This document shows positions 7,769-17,073 of a stretch of 64,000 nt of DNA, piece by piece. The notes beneath the pieces were generated by a model. It was not told where the DNA came from. It saw nothing but the letters and a program-made list of their open reading frames with translations, and searched no databases. This stretch comes from CAYLOP01 sp964385305 (GTDB lineage Bacteria; Chloroflexota; Anaerolineae; Anaerolineales; E44-bin32). The stretch's first letter is position 1. Each line of letters opens with the position of its first letter. Made by a program: the position numbers and the translations under genes. The stretch spans positions 29,863-93,862 of the forward strand of contig CAYLOP010000001.1 in assembly GCA_964385305.1 (NCBI GenBank). The letters are read 5' to 3'.

Positions 7769-8860
7769 TCATGTGAGTGAAGCCCAGACCTCGAGTTCGG
7801 CTGCTACTCTACGAATGACATCATCGGTAAATTCCGTTGTGGTGGCATGTCCTCCCATATCGGGCGTGGAAATCACGCTGTAGATAGCCTCAAAGGTGGA
7901 TTCATAGATGGCGCGCGAGGCAAGCTTGGCATTCGGGTGGTCGATGTAAGTCAACAATGCTGCGCCAGCAAGAATCATCGCCATGGGATTGGCGATGTTT
8001 TTACCACGCAGCGTTGGTGCTGTGCCATGGGGCGCTTCCGCCATGACAACATCGACCTTGGTGGAGGTTTTATCGAATGCAAGAACCAACGATTCTGCCC
8101 CAGCAATCGAGCCATACATTACGAGCACGAGATCGGAAAGACAGTCCCCATCGCGATTGAGTGTCGGGATCACCAGCGCTTCACCTGCATGACGCATGAG
8201 CAAGGCATAGGTTGCATCAATCAACTGCGGGTCATACCGGACGGAGGGATGGCGCGCGGCCGCAGCATTCAATTCCTCCATAAACATGCCCTCATACACA
8301 GGGCTGACCGTGAATTTCGAGCCGCCGAAAACCTTGGCGCCGGTTTTCTCTGCATGCTGGAAAGAAAACTCAGCCACTGCCCTGCACATTGAGCGCGAGA
8401 TTCGCTCGATGCGTTGGGCGATCTCGTCGCCCTGCGCGTCAAAATGGCGGCTCTCCTCCGCACCGTACGCGCCGCCAACCGCCATGCGAACGACCGAGAT
8501 CGGGGCGTGGATTCCGCCTACAGGGCGGACATTCTGAAGACGTCGACCCGTTCGCAGGATCACTTTGCCGTCGATGGCTTCTCGCAGAATGGCGTTTGGG
8601 CTTCCAACGTCGTTGGGTTCAGAAGGAGAAATGGTAGCAGCTTTAAAACCCAAACCAGTCCGACACATTGCATGAGCAGCTTGAAGGACAATTTCGTTGC
8701 TCGTAGCGCGGCGGGTTTGGATGCTCAGGTCAAAATGCTCCATGGCTAAAGGAACCCAGCAAATTTCAGGGTCGAGAACCCGCAAAGCCTCTTCAAGCAA
8801 TTCTTGACCCGTTTCGTCACCATCCAAGATGACGACGGTTATGCTTTCGGTGTCAGACAT
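7769..8860 (-). CDS. Isocitrate/isopropylmalate dehydrogenase family protein
   Basis: A 363-residue homologue of NAD(P)-dependent beta-hydroxyacid oxidative decarboxylases. Conserved landmarks are LRTGRRLQNVRPVGG (substrate-phosphate or carboxylate arginines), the metal-site segment NRDGDCLSDLV and the nucleotide-binding motif APHGTAPTLRGKNIANP. The catalytic-lysine region reads VFGGSKFTVSP, which departs from the usual pattern. It may therefore be an isocitrate, isopropylmalate, homoisocitrate or tartrate-type enzyme, and no leu or citrate-cycle neighbour settles this. The start overlaps the end of the response-regulator gene by eight bases, so the two are probably co-translated. Confidence 0.8.
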   Translation of the reverse strand: MSDTESITVVILDGDETGQELLEEALRVLDPEICWVPLAMEHFDLSIQTRRATSNEIVLQAAHAMCRTGLGFKAATISPSEPNDVGSPNAILREAIDGKVILRTGRRLQNVRPVGGIHAPISVVRMAVGGAYGAEESRHFDAQGDEIAQRIERISRSMCRAVAEFSFQHAEKTGAKVFGGSKFTVSPVYEGMFMEELNAAAARHPSVRYDPQLIDATYALLMRHAGEALVIPTLNRDGDCLSDLVLVMYGSIAGAESLVLAFDKTSTKVDVVMAEAPHGTAPTLRGKNIANPMAMILAGAALLTYIDHPNAKLASRAIYESTFEAIYSVISTPDMGGHATTTEFTDDVIRRVAAELEVWASLT

Positions 8861-9221
8861 CGTTCGTCAACTCCGAGATCGCTTTTTCCAAGGCCTGCAG
8901 GTCGATCGGTTTTCGGAGACAGGCATTTCCCCCGGCCGTATAGACATGCTGTTCAAGGTCATCTTCATGGCTGGCGCTAAGGACAATCACAGGCAAGTCT
9001 TTGCCCTCTGGCATCGATCGTAGGCGGGCTAGCATTTCATAGCCGTCCATACCTGGCATCATGAGATCGAGAAGGACAATGTCCGGTCGTTCGCTGGTGA
9101 CCATCTCAAGTCCTTGCATGGCATGGTATGCGATAAATGGTGTATGTCCGCGCAGAGACATTGTCATCGCAAGCAATTCGGCGGTCACCTTTTCATCGTC
9201 AACGATTAAAATACGAGCCAT
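8853..9221 (-). CDS. Single-domain response regulator (CheY-like)
   Basis: A 122-residue receiver domain with no output domain. The acidic pocket is Asp8-Asp9, the phosphoacceptor is Asp52 in LLDLMMPGMDG, Ser82 takes the conserved Ser/Thr position in VIVLSAS, and Lys104 lies in LRKPIDL. Such proteins pass phosphoryl signals by protein contact. No histidine kinase is in the window. GAGGCG precedes the ATG, and the gene overlaps the dehydrogenase gene downstream by eight bases. Confidence 0.92.
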   Translation of the reverse strand: MARILIVDDEKVTAELLAMTMSLRGHTPFIAYHAMQGLEMVTSERPDIVLLDLMMPGMDGYEMLARLRSMPEGKDLPVIVLSASHEDDLEQHVYTAGGNACLRKPIDLQALEKAISELTNDV

Positions 9222-9544
9222 GGCATCGCCTCAATCAATAGCCGCTTGCGTTGGATCGCCGACCCTCCAAGCGTGGCGCCGAGGTGCGTTGGGAACATAC
9301 CCGGGTGCCCTGAATCAAGAAGGTAAGTCCACAGGTCGCACGGATCCCCTTCTGGCTGCCACATATCTCCTTGAGGGGAAAATCGATGTCTTACCCCACG
9401 CACATGCAAATCTAAAGTCCTCTATCGAGGGGGTCTCAAGGCAGCCAATGTAAGAAGCTGCAATTTGACCTCCGGGATTAACCGTGACCTTATTCTAGCA
9501 TTGCGTCTGGCTGTTTGTTCCCCTATCCAACATTCAGGTAATTC
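9222..9544. other. Intergenic stretch, no gene recognised
   Basis: These 323 bases separate the response-regulator gene from the carboxypeptidase gene, both on the minus strand. Short ORFs crossing it have no family likeness or ribosome binding site. I see no tRNA, repeat or clear terminator. It must hold the promoter of the response-regulator pair. Confidence 0.5.
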
Positions 9545-11050
9545 TTATAGTGCATAGATATCGCCGAATTTTTCCCGCAAGTAGCGCATGTACGGTTCCG
9601 CCGTCAGGCTGCTACCGGTGACGCGTTGTAAGAGCTCCATCGGGTCGAATTTGGCGCCGTGCTGGTGTATGTTTTTACGCAACCAACCTAGCAGCGCGTC
9701 GAATTCAGCGCATTCAATTCGGCGTTCGATGTCCGGGATATCCTCTTCGATCTTGACCCATAGTTGGGATGCGATCAAGTTACCGATGGCGTAGGTGGGG
9801 AAATATCCAAGCAGGCCGCTGGACCAATGGACATCCTGTAAAACACCCTGTGCGTCATCGGGTGGTGTGATCCCCAGGGATTCTTCCATCTTGCTGTTCC
9901 AAGCATCAGGCAGGTCGTGGATAGCCAATTTCTTTTCCATGAGCGCCAGTTCGATCTCGAAGCGCAGCATGATGTGAAGATTGTAGGTCGCCTCGTCGGC
10001 TTCAACACGTATCAGCGAACGCTCCACCTTATTGATAGCACGGTAGAAGGCATCAAGGTCGACATTCCCCAATTGGCTGGGGAAGGTCTCCTGTAAGCGC
10101 GGATAAAACCCAACCCAGAATGCCTTGCTGCGCCCAACCAGGTTTTCCCACATGCGAGATTGGGATTCATGCATGGCCAGCGAAGCACCCTCCGCGAGCG
10201 GTGTGCGGCTGAATTCAGGATTTATGCCCTGTTCATACATGGCGTGACCAGCTTCGTGCATCGTGCTGAAGATACCGGTATTGAAGAAGTTGGTGTCGAA
10301 GCGGGTCGTAATCCGCACATCTCCGCATCCAAATTTCGTGGTGAAAGGATGGACCGCTTTATCTTGCCTGCCGCGATTGAAGTCATAACCAAATGCTCTT
10401 ACAACCTCGATGCCAAAATCCCATTGCTTGCGTTCGTCGAAGTGCTGATGGAGAACTGCATCGTCTACAGCCTTGCCGCGCTCAGCGATTTCGCGCACCA
10501 ACTCGATTTGTTGTGGCCGCAAGACCTCGAAGACGGCCTTCACATCGGCGGTCTTCATCCCGGGCTCGAAGTCGTCGAGCAGCGGGTCGTAGGGGTGATC
10601 AAAGGGTGTGAAGAATTCGGCATACTGGTTCCGAAGCTCAAAGACCTTCTCCAAGTGTGGCTCGAAATGTGCGAAGTCCGAATCCTCACGCGCCTTCTCC
10701 CATGCCTGGTGAGCAAGCGCGGTGACCCGTGCATACTCGCCCACCCAAGTCGAAGGCACCTTTCGTTGTTTATCGAAATCGTGCTTCGTTTTACGCAAGA
10801 ATCGCGCGTCGTCGGAATCCGAATCGAGATCGGCCACGCTTTTAGCAGCTTCTTCCAAGGCATTGTCCAGATTGTCGCCGGTAAATTTCTCATGAGCGAG
10901 ACGGCTGAGGGTGGAAAGCTGCATCGCTCGTTCAGCAGCACCTCCCTTGGGCATATACGTTTGCTGATCCCATCCCAGGACCGACGCGGCGGCTCCGAGA
11001 TCAGATATCTCACCAAGAATTTCGCGGAGCCTCTCGAGCTTATCAGTCAT
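9545..11050 (-). CDS. Carboxypeptidase Taq (M32 metallocarboxypeptidase)
   Basis: A 501-residue zinc carboxypeptidase that removes C-terminal residues from peptides in the cytoplasm. The zinc motif HEAGH is at residues 265-269 and the third-ligand segment MHESQSR follows at about 293-299. Other M32 landmarks are the N-terminal LGWDQQTYMPKGGAAER and the arginine-containing TRFDTNFF before the active site. Length matches the family. The ATG follows AGGAG by about six bases. It stands alone between intergenic stretches. Confidence 0.95.
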   Translation of the reverse strand: MTDKLERLREILGEISDLGAAASVLGWDQQTYMPKGGAAERAMQLSTLSRLAHEKFTGDNLDNALEEAAKSVADLDSDSDDARFLRKTKHDFDKQRKVPSTWVGEYARVTALAHQAWEKAREDSDFAHFEPHLEKVFELRNQYAEFFTPFDHPYDPLLDDFEPGMKTADVKAVFEVLRPQQIELVREIAERGKAVDDAVLHQHFDERKQWDFGIEVVRAFGYDFNRGRQDKAVHPFTTKFGCGDVRITTRFDTNFFNTGIFSTMHEAGHAMYEQGINPEFSRTPLAEGASLAMHESQSRMWENLVGRSKAFWVGFYPRLQETFPSQLGNVDLDAFYRAINKVERSLIRVEADEATYNLHIMLRFEIELALMEKKLAIHDLPDAWNSKMEESLGITPPDDAQGVLQDVHWSSGLLGYFPTYAIGNLIASQLWVKIEEDIPDIERRIECAEFDALLGWLRKNIHQHGAKFDPMELLQRVTGSSLTAEPYMRYLREKFGDIYAL

Positions 11051-11311
11051 TTGAACTCCTTCTGATTTGTTGGTATCGCATAAATCGTCTGCAAATCGTG
11101 TAAGGCGGGTGTTTCCCCTTATAGGTCCATGGACGAATTTGGGAAGCCCACCAATTGTACACCGTTCGCGGCGCTTCGAGGCTTGGTAACTTCGGCATCA
11201 ACGACTCGATCTATGTTGGCTTAAACATTCATATGGTGATCGATTAGGGCGCGTTGATCCGGCTGACTTTCTCCTGGATTGTGTAGTCGAGCTCAGATGG
11301 GTGGCTGCCGA

Positions 11312-11771
11312 TCAGGACAAACCTCTTCTGCTATACGTCTGTTCGATCTCATGCAAATGAGATAAACAGGCATCGTCCACTGGATTCGGAGAATATGCCA
11401 TGTCGAACCAGGCCTCTAAGATCTCCTTAGCCTGCGCCTCCGAAGTGTGCCGTAAGGAGAGAAACAGCACATTGGCATCGTTCCATAAGCGTGTGCCACG
11501 AGCCGTCTCGGCGTCATCACAGAGCGCGGCGCGCACACCGGGGATTTTATTCAGGCGATGCTCACACCCGTGCCTGTCTAGCAGAAGAGAATCCCCTCTT
11601 TCGTTTCAGCTTGCGCCACAGCTTCGCCCACACCCCGGTGATTTTCGACCACGGTTCTTCGGTTTTGGTGAGCGGACCATAGCGTGTAATTTGATGCCCG
11701 CCTTCATGCAGCCTTTCAAGAACAGCTTGCGTTAGTGTGGTGCGCTCATCCGAGCCGACAGCGATCTTCAT
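11312..11771 (-). pseudogene. Decayed RpiB/LacAB-type sugar-phosphate isomerase
   Basis: Two reading frames together resemble one RpiB/LacA/LacB protein. The N-terminal part (from 11771) reads MKIAVGSDERTTLTQAVLERL and stays in frame to about TKTEEPW. The C-terminal part (to 11312) reads VRAALCDDAETARGTRLWND and LSLRHTSEAQAKEILEAWF. The missing middle can be recovered in another frame as GVGEAVAQAETKEGILFC, then a TAG (11580-11578) where the family has Trp, then TGTGVSIA, then a one-base loss near 11551-11554 before NKIPG. At least two frameshifts and one nonsense change make a working product unlikely. RpiB normally interconverts ribose and ribulose 5-phosphate. Sequencing error could explain one lesion but hardly three. 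Confidence 0.8.
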
Positions 11772-11965
11772 CCACCTTCTCCTCTCTTATACGCCCATAT
11801 TATTTAGTGTCTATCAGTTATGATGAACAGTACGTGGGGGTATCGTCGGGTTATCGTTGGGCGTCACTCAGACCTGAGTGTAATAATGCGATTGTCACTC
11901 TGACAGGCGGTTCCGTAAGGCGGCCTGTTTATGGGATAATAAGAGCCTCGACAGGAGGAAAATAC

Positions 11966-13255
11966 GTGGAATTCAACAAGGTCTGCGTGCTGGGCTTAGG
12001 CTATATCGGTCTGCCCACAGCAAGCACCTTCGCCACCCATGGGATTCATGTTGTTGGTGTTGATGTCAACCAACGGGTCGTCGATGTCTTGCGCAATGGC
12101 GATATCCACATCCACGAACCAGGGCTGAGCACGCTTGTCAAGGGAGCTTTCTATTCGGGGTGTTTGCTGGTCAGCGAGAAGCCTGAGGAGGCGGATGCTT
12201 TCATCATCGCTGTACCCACACCGCTTGAGGACGGGGACCTGAAACGAGCAGACATGCGTTACGTGATCGCCGCGGCCGAATCGATCGTACCCCTTCTCAA
12301 ACCAGGCAACTTGGTTGTGCTCGAATCGACCTCGCCTCCCCGGACTACCGTCGATGTTGTGGCGCCCATCTTGGAACGTTCCGGGATGAAAGCGGGGTCA
12401 GATTTCTATTTGGCCTACTCCCCGGAACGCGTCTTGCCCGGCAAGATCTTGCATGAGCTTATCGAGAACGCGCGTGTGATCGGGGGTGTGGATCAGACCT
12501 CAGCTGAGGTTGGACGGGATCTGTACACCACGTTTGTGCGTGGCGAGATACGCCTTACGGATGCCACTACGGCTGAAATGGTCAAGTTGATGGAGAATAC
12601 GTATCGGGATGTGAACATCGCTGTGGCGAATGAATTCGCACGGCTGGCGGATCATTTCGGCATTGATGTGTGGGAGGCGATCGAAATTTCAAACCTCCAC
12701 CCCCGCGTGAATATCTTGCAGCCAGGACCCGGGGTCGGAGGGCATTGCATCAGCATCGATCCGTGGTTTTTGGTGGAAGCTGCGCCGGATCTCACCCCGC
12801 TCATTCGGCAGGCAAGGTTTGTCAACGATAGCCAGCCGGCTTACGTTGTCCAGCTTGTGGAACGTGTGCTGGAAGGGCTGGAGGGCAAGACCATTGCGGT
12901 GTTGGGCTTGACGTATAAGCCTGATGTCGATGATCTGCGCGAGAGCCCAGCCGTTGAAGTGACGCGTATCCTAGCGGAACGCGGTGCGCGTGTGCAGACC
13001 TATGAGCCCTTTGCACCGCATGAAAGCGCACCAGGCGCGCATGCCATGTCCACCCTCGATGAGACGTTGGGCGATGCGGATGCAGTGATCCTTCTCGTTG
13101 ATCATCGGGCGTTCCGCGCGTTGGATCCGCAGTTTGTTGCGGCGGCAATGCCAGGCCGAGTCGCGATCGATACACGGGGGGTATGGAATCGGAAAGCCTG
13201 GGTGGATGCCGGCTTTCAAATGTATGTGCTTGGCGTAGGAGGCGCGTATGCGTAA
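11966..13255 (+). CDS. wecC: UDP-N-acetyl-D-mannosaminuronate dehydrogenase (WecC-like)
   Basis: A 429-residue UDP-sugar 6-dehydrogenase that oxidises a UDP-HexNAc to its uronic acid with NAD. The Rossmann motif GLGYIGLPTAS starts at residue 9. The catalytic-cysteine motif GVGGHCISIDPWFL and the C-terminal domain segment VLGLTYKPDVDDLRESPA are intact. The WecC/WbpA subgroup is supported by the adjoining wecB gene. The start is GTG after AGGAGG at 11953-11958; the frame opens further upstream without a site. A GATAAT at 11935-11940 may be the -10 box. It is the first gene of the polysaccharide locus and overlaps wecB by eight bases. Confidence 0.92.
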   Translation: MEFNKVCVLGLGYIGLPTASTFATHGIHVVGVDVNQRVVDVLRNGDIHIHEPGLSTLVKGAFYSGCLLVSEKPEEADAFIIAVPTPLEDGDLKRADMRYVIAAAESIVPLLKPGNLVVLESTSPPRTTVDVVAPILERSGMKAGSDFYLAYSPERVLPGKILHELIENARVIGGVDQTSAEVGRDLYTTFVRGEIRLTDATTAEMVKLMENTYRDVNIAVANEFARLADHFGIDVWEAIEISNLHPRVNILQPGPGVGGHCISIDPWFLVEAAPDLTPLIRQARFVNDSQPAYVVQLVERVLEGLEGKTIAVLGLTYKPDVDDLRESPAVEVTRILAERGARVQTYEPFAPHESAPGAHAMSTLDETLGDADAVILLVDHRAFRALDPQFVAAAMPGRVAIDTRGVWNRKAWVDAGFQMYVLGVGGAYA

Positions 13256-14372
13256 GCGCCCACTGCGGGTGCTGTCTATTTTTGGCACACGCCCTGAGGC
13301 AGTGAAGATGGCGCCAGTGGTCCGGCAATTGGAGGCCACGCCCGAGATCCAATCGCTGGTCTGCGTCACTGCCCAACACCGCCAGATGCTCGATCAGGTC
13401 TTAAACCTGTTTGATATTCAACCGGACTACGACCTCGATTTAATGCAACCCAATCAAGCTTTGCCGGAGCTCACGGGGGCGGTCTTTGAGGGCTTAGCCC
13501 CGGTTTTGCGAGAGGTGGCGCCGGATTGGATTTTTGTGCAAGGGGATACCACCACTGTGATGGCAGCTTGCCTGCTGGGTTATTATCACCGTGTGCGCAT
13601 AGGACATGTTGAGGCGGGATTGCGAACCGGCGACAAGTGGCAACCATTCCCGGAGGAGATCAACCGAAGGGTCGCAGGCGTAGTAGCGGACCTCCATTTT
13701 GCACCCACGAGTCGAGCTCGCGAGAACTTGCTGCGCGAAGGCGTGGCCGACAGTGCTGTCGTTGTGACGGGTAACCCGGTGATCGATGCCCTACAAGCGA
13801 TCGTCGCCCAACCCTACGACATGCACGAGGGCGTGTTGGCCAAGTTGCCAGCGGATCGAAGGATCATTTTGGTGACCGCCCACAGGCGGGAAAACTTCGG
13901 AGAACCTCTCGAGAGGATTTTCACGGCACTGGAGATTCTTGCGAAGAAGTACGCGGATGATGTGCATATTGTGTATCCGGTTCACCTCAATCCCCATGTG
14001 CATGACCCCGCACATCGCCGTCTCGGACATATCCCCAACATCACACTCATTGAGCCGTTAGGCTACTTACCGATGGTGCACTTGATGGATCGTGCAACGC
14101 TGCTGCTGACCGATTCGGGCGGACTGCAGGAGGAGGGACCGGCGTTGGGCAAACCTGTTCTCGTGATGCGTGAGGTGACGGAACGACCCGAGGCGATTGA
14201 AGCGGGGACAGCGCGTTTGGTGGGAACCGATGTCGATCGCATTGTGTCCGAGACGACGCGTTTGCTAGATGATCCCGACGCGTATGCCGCTATGGCGCGA
14301 GCCGTAAACCCCTTCGGCGATGGCCATGCTGCGGAACGGATCGTGGCGGCATTGCTCGACTTTCAAGCGTAG
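13248..14372 (+). CDS. wecB: UDP-N-acetylglucosamine 2-epimerase, non-hydrolysing
   Basis: A 374-residue GT-B fold epimerase interconverting UDP-GlcNAc and UDP-ManNAc. Signature segments are FGTRPEAVKMAPVV at the N-terminus, VQGDTTTVMAA, HVEAGLRTGDKWQPFPEEIN, VTAHRRENFG, and LTDSGGLQEEGPALGKPVL near the UDP site. With wecC it would supply UDP-ManNAcA for the polysaccharide. A WbpI-like role, C2 epimerisation of a 2,3-diacetamido uronate, is an alternative because an aminotransferase and an acyltransferase lie in the same locus. Confidence 0.95.
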   Translation: MRKRPLRVLSIFGTRPEAVKMAPVVRQLEATPEIQSLVCVTAQHRQMLDQVLNLFDIQPDYDLDLMQPNQALPELTGAVFEGLAPVLREVAPDWIFVQGDTTTVMAACLLGYYHRVRIGHVEAGLRTGDKWQPFPEEINRRVAGVVADLHFAPTSRARENLLREGVADSAVVVTGNPVIDALQAIVAQPYDMHEGVLAKLPADRRIILVTAHRRENFGEPLERIFTALEILAKKYADDVHIVYPVHLNPHVHDPAHRRLGHIPNITLIEPLGYLPMVHLMDRATLLLTDSGGLQEEGPALGKPVLVMREVTERPEAIEAGTARLVGTDVDRIVSETTRLLDDPDAYAAMARAVNPFGDGHAAERIVAALLDFQA

Positions 14373-14397
14373 GTTCTGGATAGGAGCAAGCATCCCT

Positions 14398-14850
14398 ATG
14401 GCGCGCAGAGATCTCTTCACAGCTTTGGTATATGCTCGTGAAAACCCGTTGATCGGAAGCCTTGCGTACTATGCCCTGAAGCTTCTCGGAATCGAAATTC
14501 CACAGTCGGTACAAATCGGGGAAGATTTTTTGTTGATCCATGGCGGATTCGGTGTCGTGATCCACCCGGATTCGATCATCGGGAATCGTGTAAAGATCTA
14601 TCCTGGCGTCACGTTGGGTCGGGCGGATATCCACCGTCCGACGGATCAATCGGATTTTAAACGCATTCTGGTGGAAGATGATGTCATCCTCGCACCCGGT
14701 GCCAAAGTATTGGGGAAACAGGGCATCTTACGGATTGGGCGGGGGACGGTAATCGGCGCGAATGCCGTACTGCTCCAGTCTACGGGAGAGGGTGAGATGT
14801 GGGCGGGTGTGCCCGCAAAACTTGTGGGCATGCGGGAAGAGGCAGACTAA
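14398..14850 (+). CDS. Serine O-acetyltransferase-like hexapeptide-repeat protein
   Basis: A 150-residue protein of the left-handed beta-helix acyltransferase class. Segments such as IGEDFLLIHGGFGVVIHPD, IIGNRVKIYPGVTLG and VLGKQGILRIGRGTVIGANA match CysE/EpsC-like enzymes common in exopolysaccharide loci, where they acetylate sugars or serine. It lacks the long N-terminal helical domain of true CysE. The ATG at 14398 follows AGGAGC; a longer frame from 14320 would run into wecB. The substrate is unknown; by context it is probably a sugar residue or precursor. Confidence 0.8.
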   Translation: MARRDLFTALVYARENPLIGSLAYYALKLLGIEIPQSVQIGEDFLLIHGGFGVVIHPDSIIGNRVKIYPGVTLGRADIHRPTDQSDFKRILVEDDVILAPGAKVLGKQGILRIGRGTVIGANAVLLQSTGEGEMWAGVPAKLVGMREEAD

Positions 14851-14852
14851 GT

Positions 14853-15884
14853 ATGGCTGGACCCTCCCTTCGCCTTTGTATTCTTCCGCGCCCTTCCGGC
14901 GTCGGAGGTATGGTCTCTTTCCGGCGCAGGCTTGGTCGTGGCTTGACCGCAAGAGGTATCGAGGTCTGTGATGAATTGGATACGGATTCCACCGATGCGA
15001 TCCTGGTGATTGGGGGGACGCGGCGGTTGGCTGACCTCTACCGGGCGCGCCGCCGAGGCGTACCGATCGTGCAGCGCCTGGATGGTATGAATTGGTTGCA
15101 CCGCAAACTGCGTACAGGCCTCCGACATTTTCTACGGGCAGAATGGGGCAACTGGCTGCTCTCAACTATCCGATCAAATTTGGCGGATCGTGTCGTGTAT
15201 CAAAGCGAGTTTGCACGCCGTTGGTGGGAGCGGGTGTATGGTCAAACAAAGGTGCCCACCGATGTCATCTTAAACGGGATCGATTTAGATCGTTACAACC
15301 CCAACGGGCCAGGCGCTCCTCCTGAAGAATACTACCGTCTCTTGATGGTGGAGGGTGCGCTGGGAGGTGGGTACGAACTGGGGCTGGAGCACGGCGTGAG
15401 ATTGGCGGAGATACTCGCGCAGGAGGTCACACGGCCAGTGGCGTTGATGGTTGTTGGGCGGGTGAGCCCCGCTTTACAAAACAAGGTCGAGGCGGGGACC
15501 AGCGTTCGCCTGCACTGGGCGGGTCTCGTGCCTCAAGAGCGGATCCCGGAGATCGATCGCTCTGCGCACCTTCTTTTTTCTGCCGACCTCAATCCCGCTT
15601 GCCCCAATACCGTGATCGAAGCGATGGCATGCGGCCTTCCAGTGGTCGCTTTCGACACTGGCGCTTTGCCGGAGTTGGTGACCCAGGATGCGGGTCGATT
15701 GGCTCCTTATGGAGGCAATCCCTGGAAGCTGGACCCCCCAAATGTCGCCGGGCTTGCGGATGCAGCGCGCAACGTTTTGGGGAATCAAGCGCGTTACCGG
15801 GAAGGTGCGAGATTCAGGGCTGAAGCGGATCTAGGCCTGGATCGCATGGTGGATGCGTATTTGACGGCATTAGGATGGGCATGA
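14853..15884 (+). CDS. Glycosyltransferase family 4-like protein
   Basis: A 343-residue GT-B glycosyltransferase. The N-terminal part contains GVGGMVSFRRRLGRGLTARG, and the donor-binding part contains LNGIDLDRYNP, VVGRVSP and HLLFSADLNPACPNTVIEAMACGLPVVAF (the EX7E-type region, here with E in TVIEAMACG). It would add one sugar to a lipid-linked intermediate at the cytoplasmic face. The frame opens at 14799 but ATG 14853, two bases after the previous stop, gives the family's normal N-terminus. Donor and acceptor cannot be deduced. Confidence 0.85.
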   Translation: MAGPSLRLCILPRPSGVGGMVSFRRRLGRGLTARGIEVCDELDTDSTDAILVIGGTRRLADLYRARRRGVPIVQRLDGMNWLHRKLRTGLRHFLRAEWGNWLLSTIRSNLADRVVYQSEFARRWWERVYGQTKVPTDVILNGIDLDRYNPNGPGAPPEEYYRLLMVEGALGGGYELGLEHGVRLAEILAQEVTRPVALMVVGRVSPALQNKVEAGTSVRLHWAGLVPQERIPEIDRSAHLLFSADLNPACPNTVIEAMACGLPVVAFDTGALPELVTQDAGRLAPYGGNPWKLDPPNVAGLADAARNVLGNQARYREGARFRAEADLGLDRMVDAYLTALGWA

Positions 15885-15932
15885 TCTTCACCGGGCGGGT
15901 ATACAGCCGTTGACGAAACCACTCCCGCTGCT

Positions 15933-17072
15933 GTGAGGGTGGAGGTTCGGTTGGTGATTCCACAAGGGCAAGGTAGCCGTTTTCAAGGGCGCGTTGGGCT
16001 GCAACAGCGTGTCTTGCCGACCTATCGTGTCCCCTTTTTCGATCGGTTAGCAGAGGCCTGCGAGGGCGGGTTGAGTGTCTTTGCGGGCATCCCACGCCCT
16101 GACGAAGCCATCCTCACAACAGATCAACTTGGGCATGCACACTTTGTGGGGGCGCGGAATGTGCATATCTTGCGCGGCTCATTTTATCTCTGTGCACAGC
16201 TTGGCATCGAGGAATGGCTCTACCAGTGGGATCCAGGGATTTTGATCCTGGAGGCCAACCCTCGCTATGTGGGCAGTGGGCGCGCGATTCGTTGGATGCA
16301 TACACGCGGTCGCCCTGTGATCGGGTGGGGGCTAGGAGCGCCACCGATACTCGGATTTGGGACTGCGCTTCGCAGAAATGCGCGCCGAACCTTCCTAAGT
16401 CGTTTCGATGCCATCCTTGCGTACAGTACGGTGGGTGCACAGCAATATAAGGAAGCGGGTTTTGCTAAGGAACGTATTTTCGTTGCACCCAATGCCGTCT
16501 CGTCTCGCCCTGGGCCGCTTCCTGAGCGACCTCTTCGCTCGGAAGGACCGGCGAAGGTGCTTTTTGTAGGTCGCTTGCAGGCTCGGAAACGGGTTGACTT
16601 GCTATTGAAGGCGTGTGCGGAACTCGACATACAGCCGGAGCTGTACATCGTTGGGAACGGACCAGCACGGTCCGATCTCGAGCATATGGCGAAACGCGTA
16701 TTCCCACAGGCTCAATTCTTAGGCGCGAAACAGGGCGCCGAATTAGAATCGCTATTCGATCAGGTTGATCTGTTTGTGCTTCCTGGCACAGGGGGATTGG
16801 CTGTGCAGCAGGCGATGGCACACGGGCTGCCCGTGATTGTGGCGGAGGGCGATGGCACGCAGCGTGATTTAGTCTCGGGAGGCAACGGCTGGCTCGTGCC
16901 ACCAGGTGATGGACAGGCCTTGACGGCGACCTTACGGGAAGCGCTCTCTGATCCTGTCGCCTTGAGAGAACGGGGCCAAAGATCGCATCGCTTAGCACAG
17001 GAGCGATTCAATATCGACGCCATGGTGGAAGCTTTTATCGCAGCGTTGAGATTCGTGTATAAGGATCGTTAA
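15933..17072 (+). CDS. Glycosyltransferase family 4/group 1 protein
   Basis: A 379-residue GT-B glycosyltransferase. QQRVLPTYRVPFFDRLAE is the N-terminal pattern of transferases whose names often begin at that segment, which suggests the true start may lie some 25 codons after the GTG at 15933. The donor domain has VLFVGRLQARKRVDLLLKA, IVGNGPAR, and LFVLPGTGGLAVQQAMAHG; the usual EX7E acid pair is altered around GGLAVQQAM. The gene is two bases upstream of the next glycosyltransferase. Role: assembly of the polysaccharide repeat, linkage unknown. Confidence 0.82.
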   Translation: MRVEVRLVIPQGQGSRFQGRVGLQQRVLPTYRVPFFDRLAEACEGGLSVFAGIPRPDEAILTTDQLGHAHFVGARNVHILRGSFYLCAQLGIEEWLYQWDPGILILEANPRYVGSGRAIRWMHTRGRPVIGWGLGAPPILGFGTALRRNARRTFLSRFDAILAYSTVGAQQYKEAGFAKERIFVAPNAVSSRPGPLPERPLRSEGPAKVLFVGRLQARKRVDLLLKACAELDIQPELYIVGNGPARSDLEHMAKRVFPQAQFLGAKQGAELESLFDQVDLFVLPGTGGLAVQQAMAHGLPVIVAEGDGTQRDLVSGGNGWLVPPGDGQALTATLREALSDPVALRERGQRSHRLAQERFNIDAMVEAFIAALRFVYKDR

Positions 17073-17073
17073 G

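Noticed and set aside
11551..11580. Stop codons in the rpiB-like gene read as recoding (selenocysteine or programmed frameshift).
   Set aside because: Relatives have Trp at the TAG, there is no recoding signal, and separate frameshifts are also needed, so decay is simpler.
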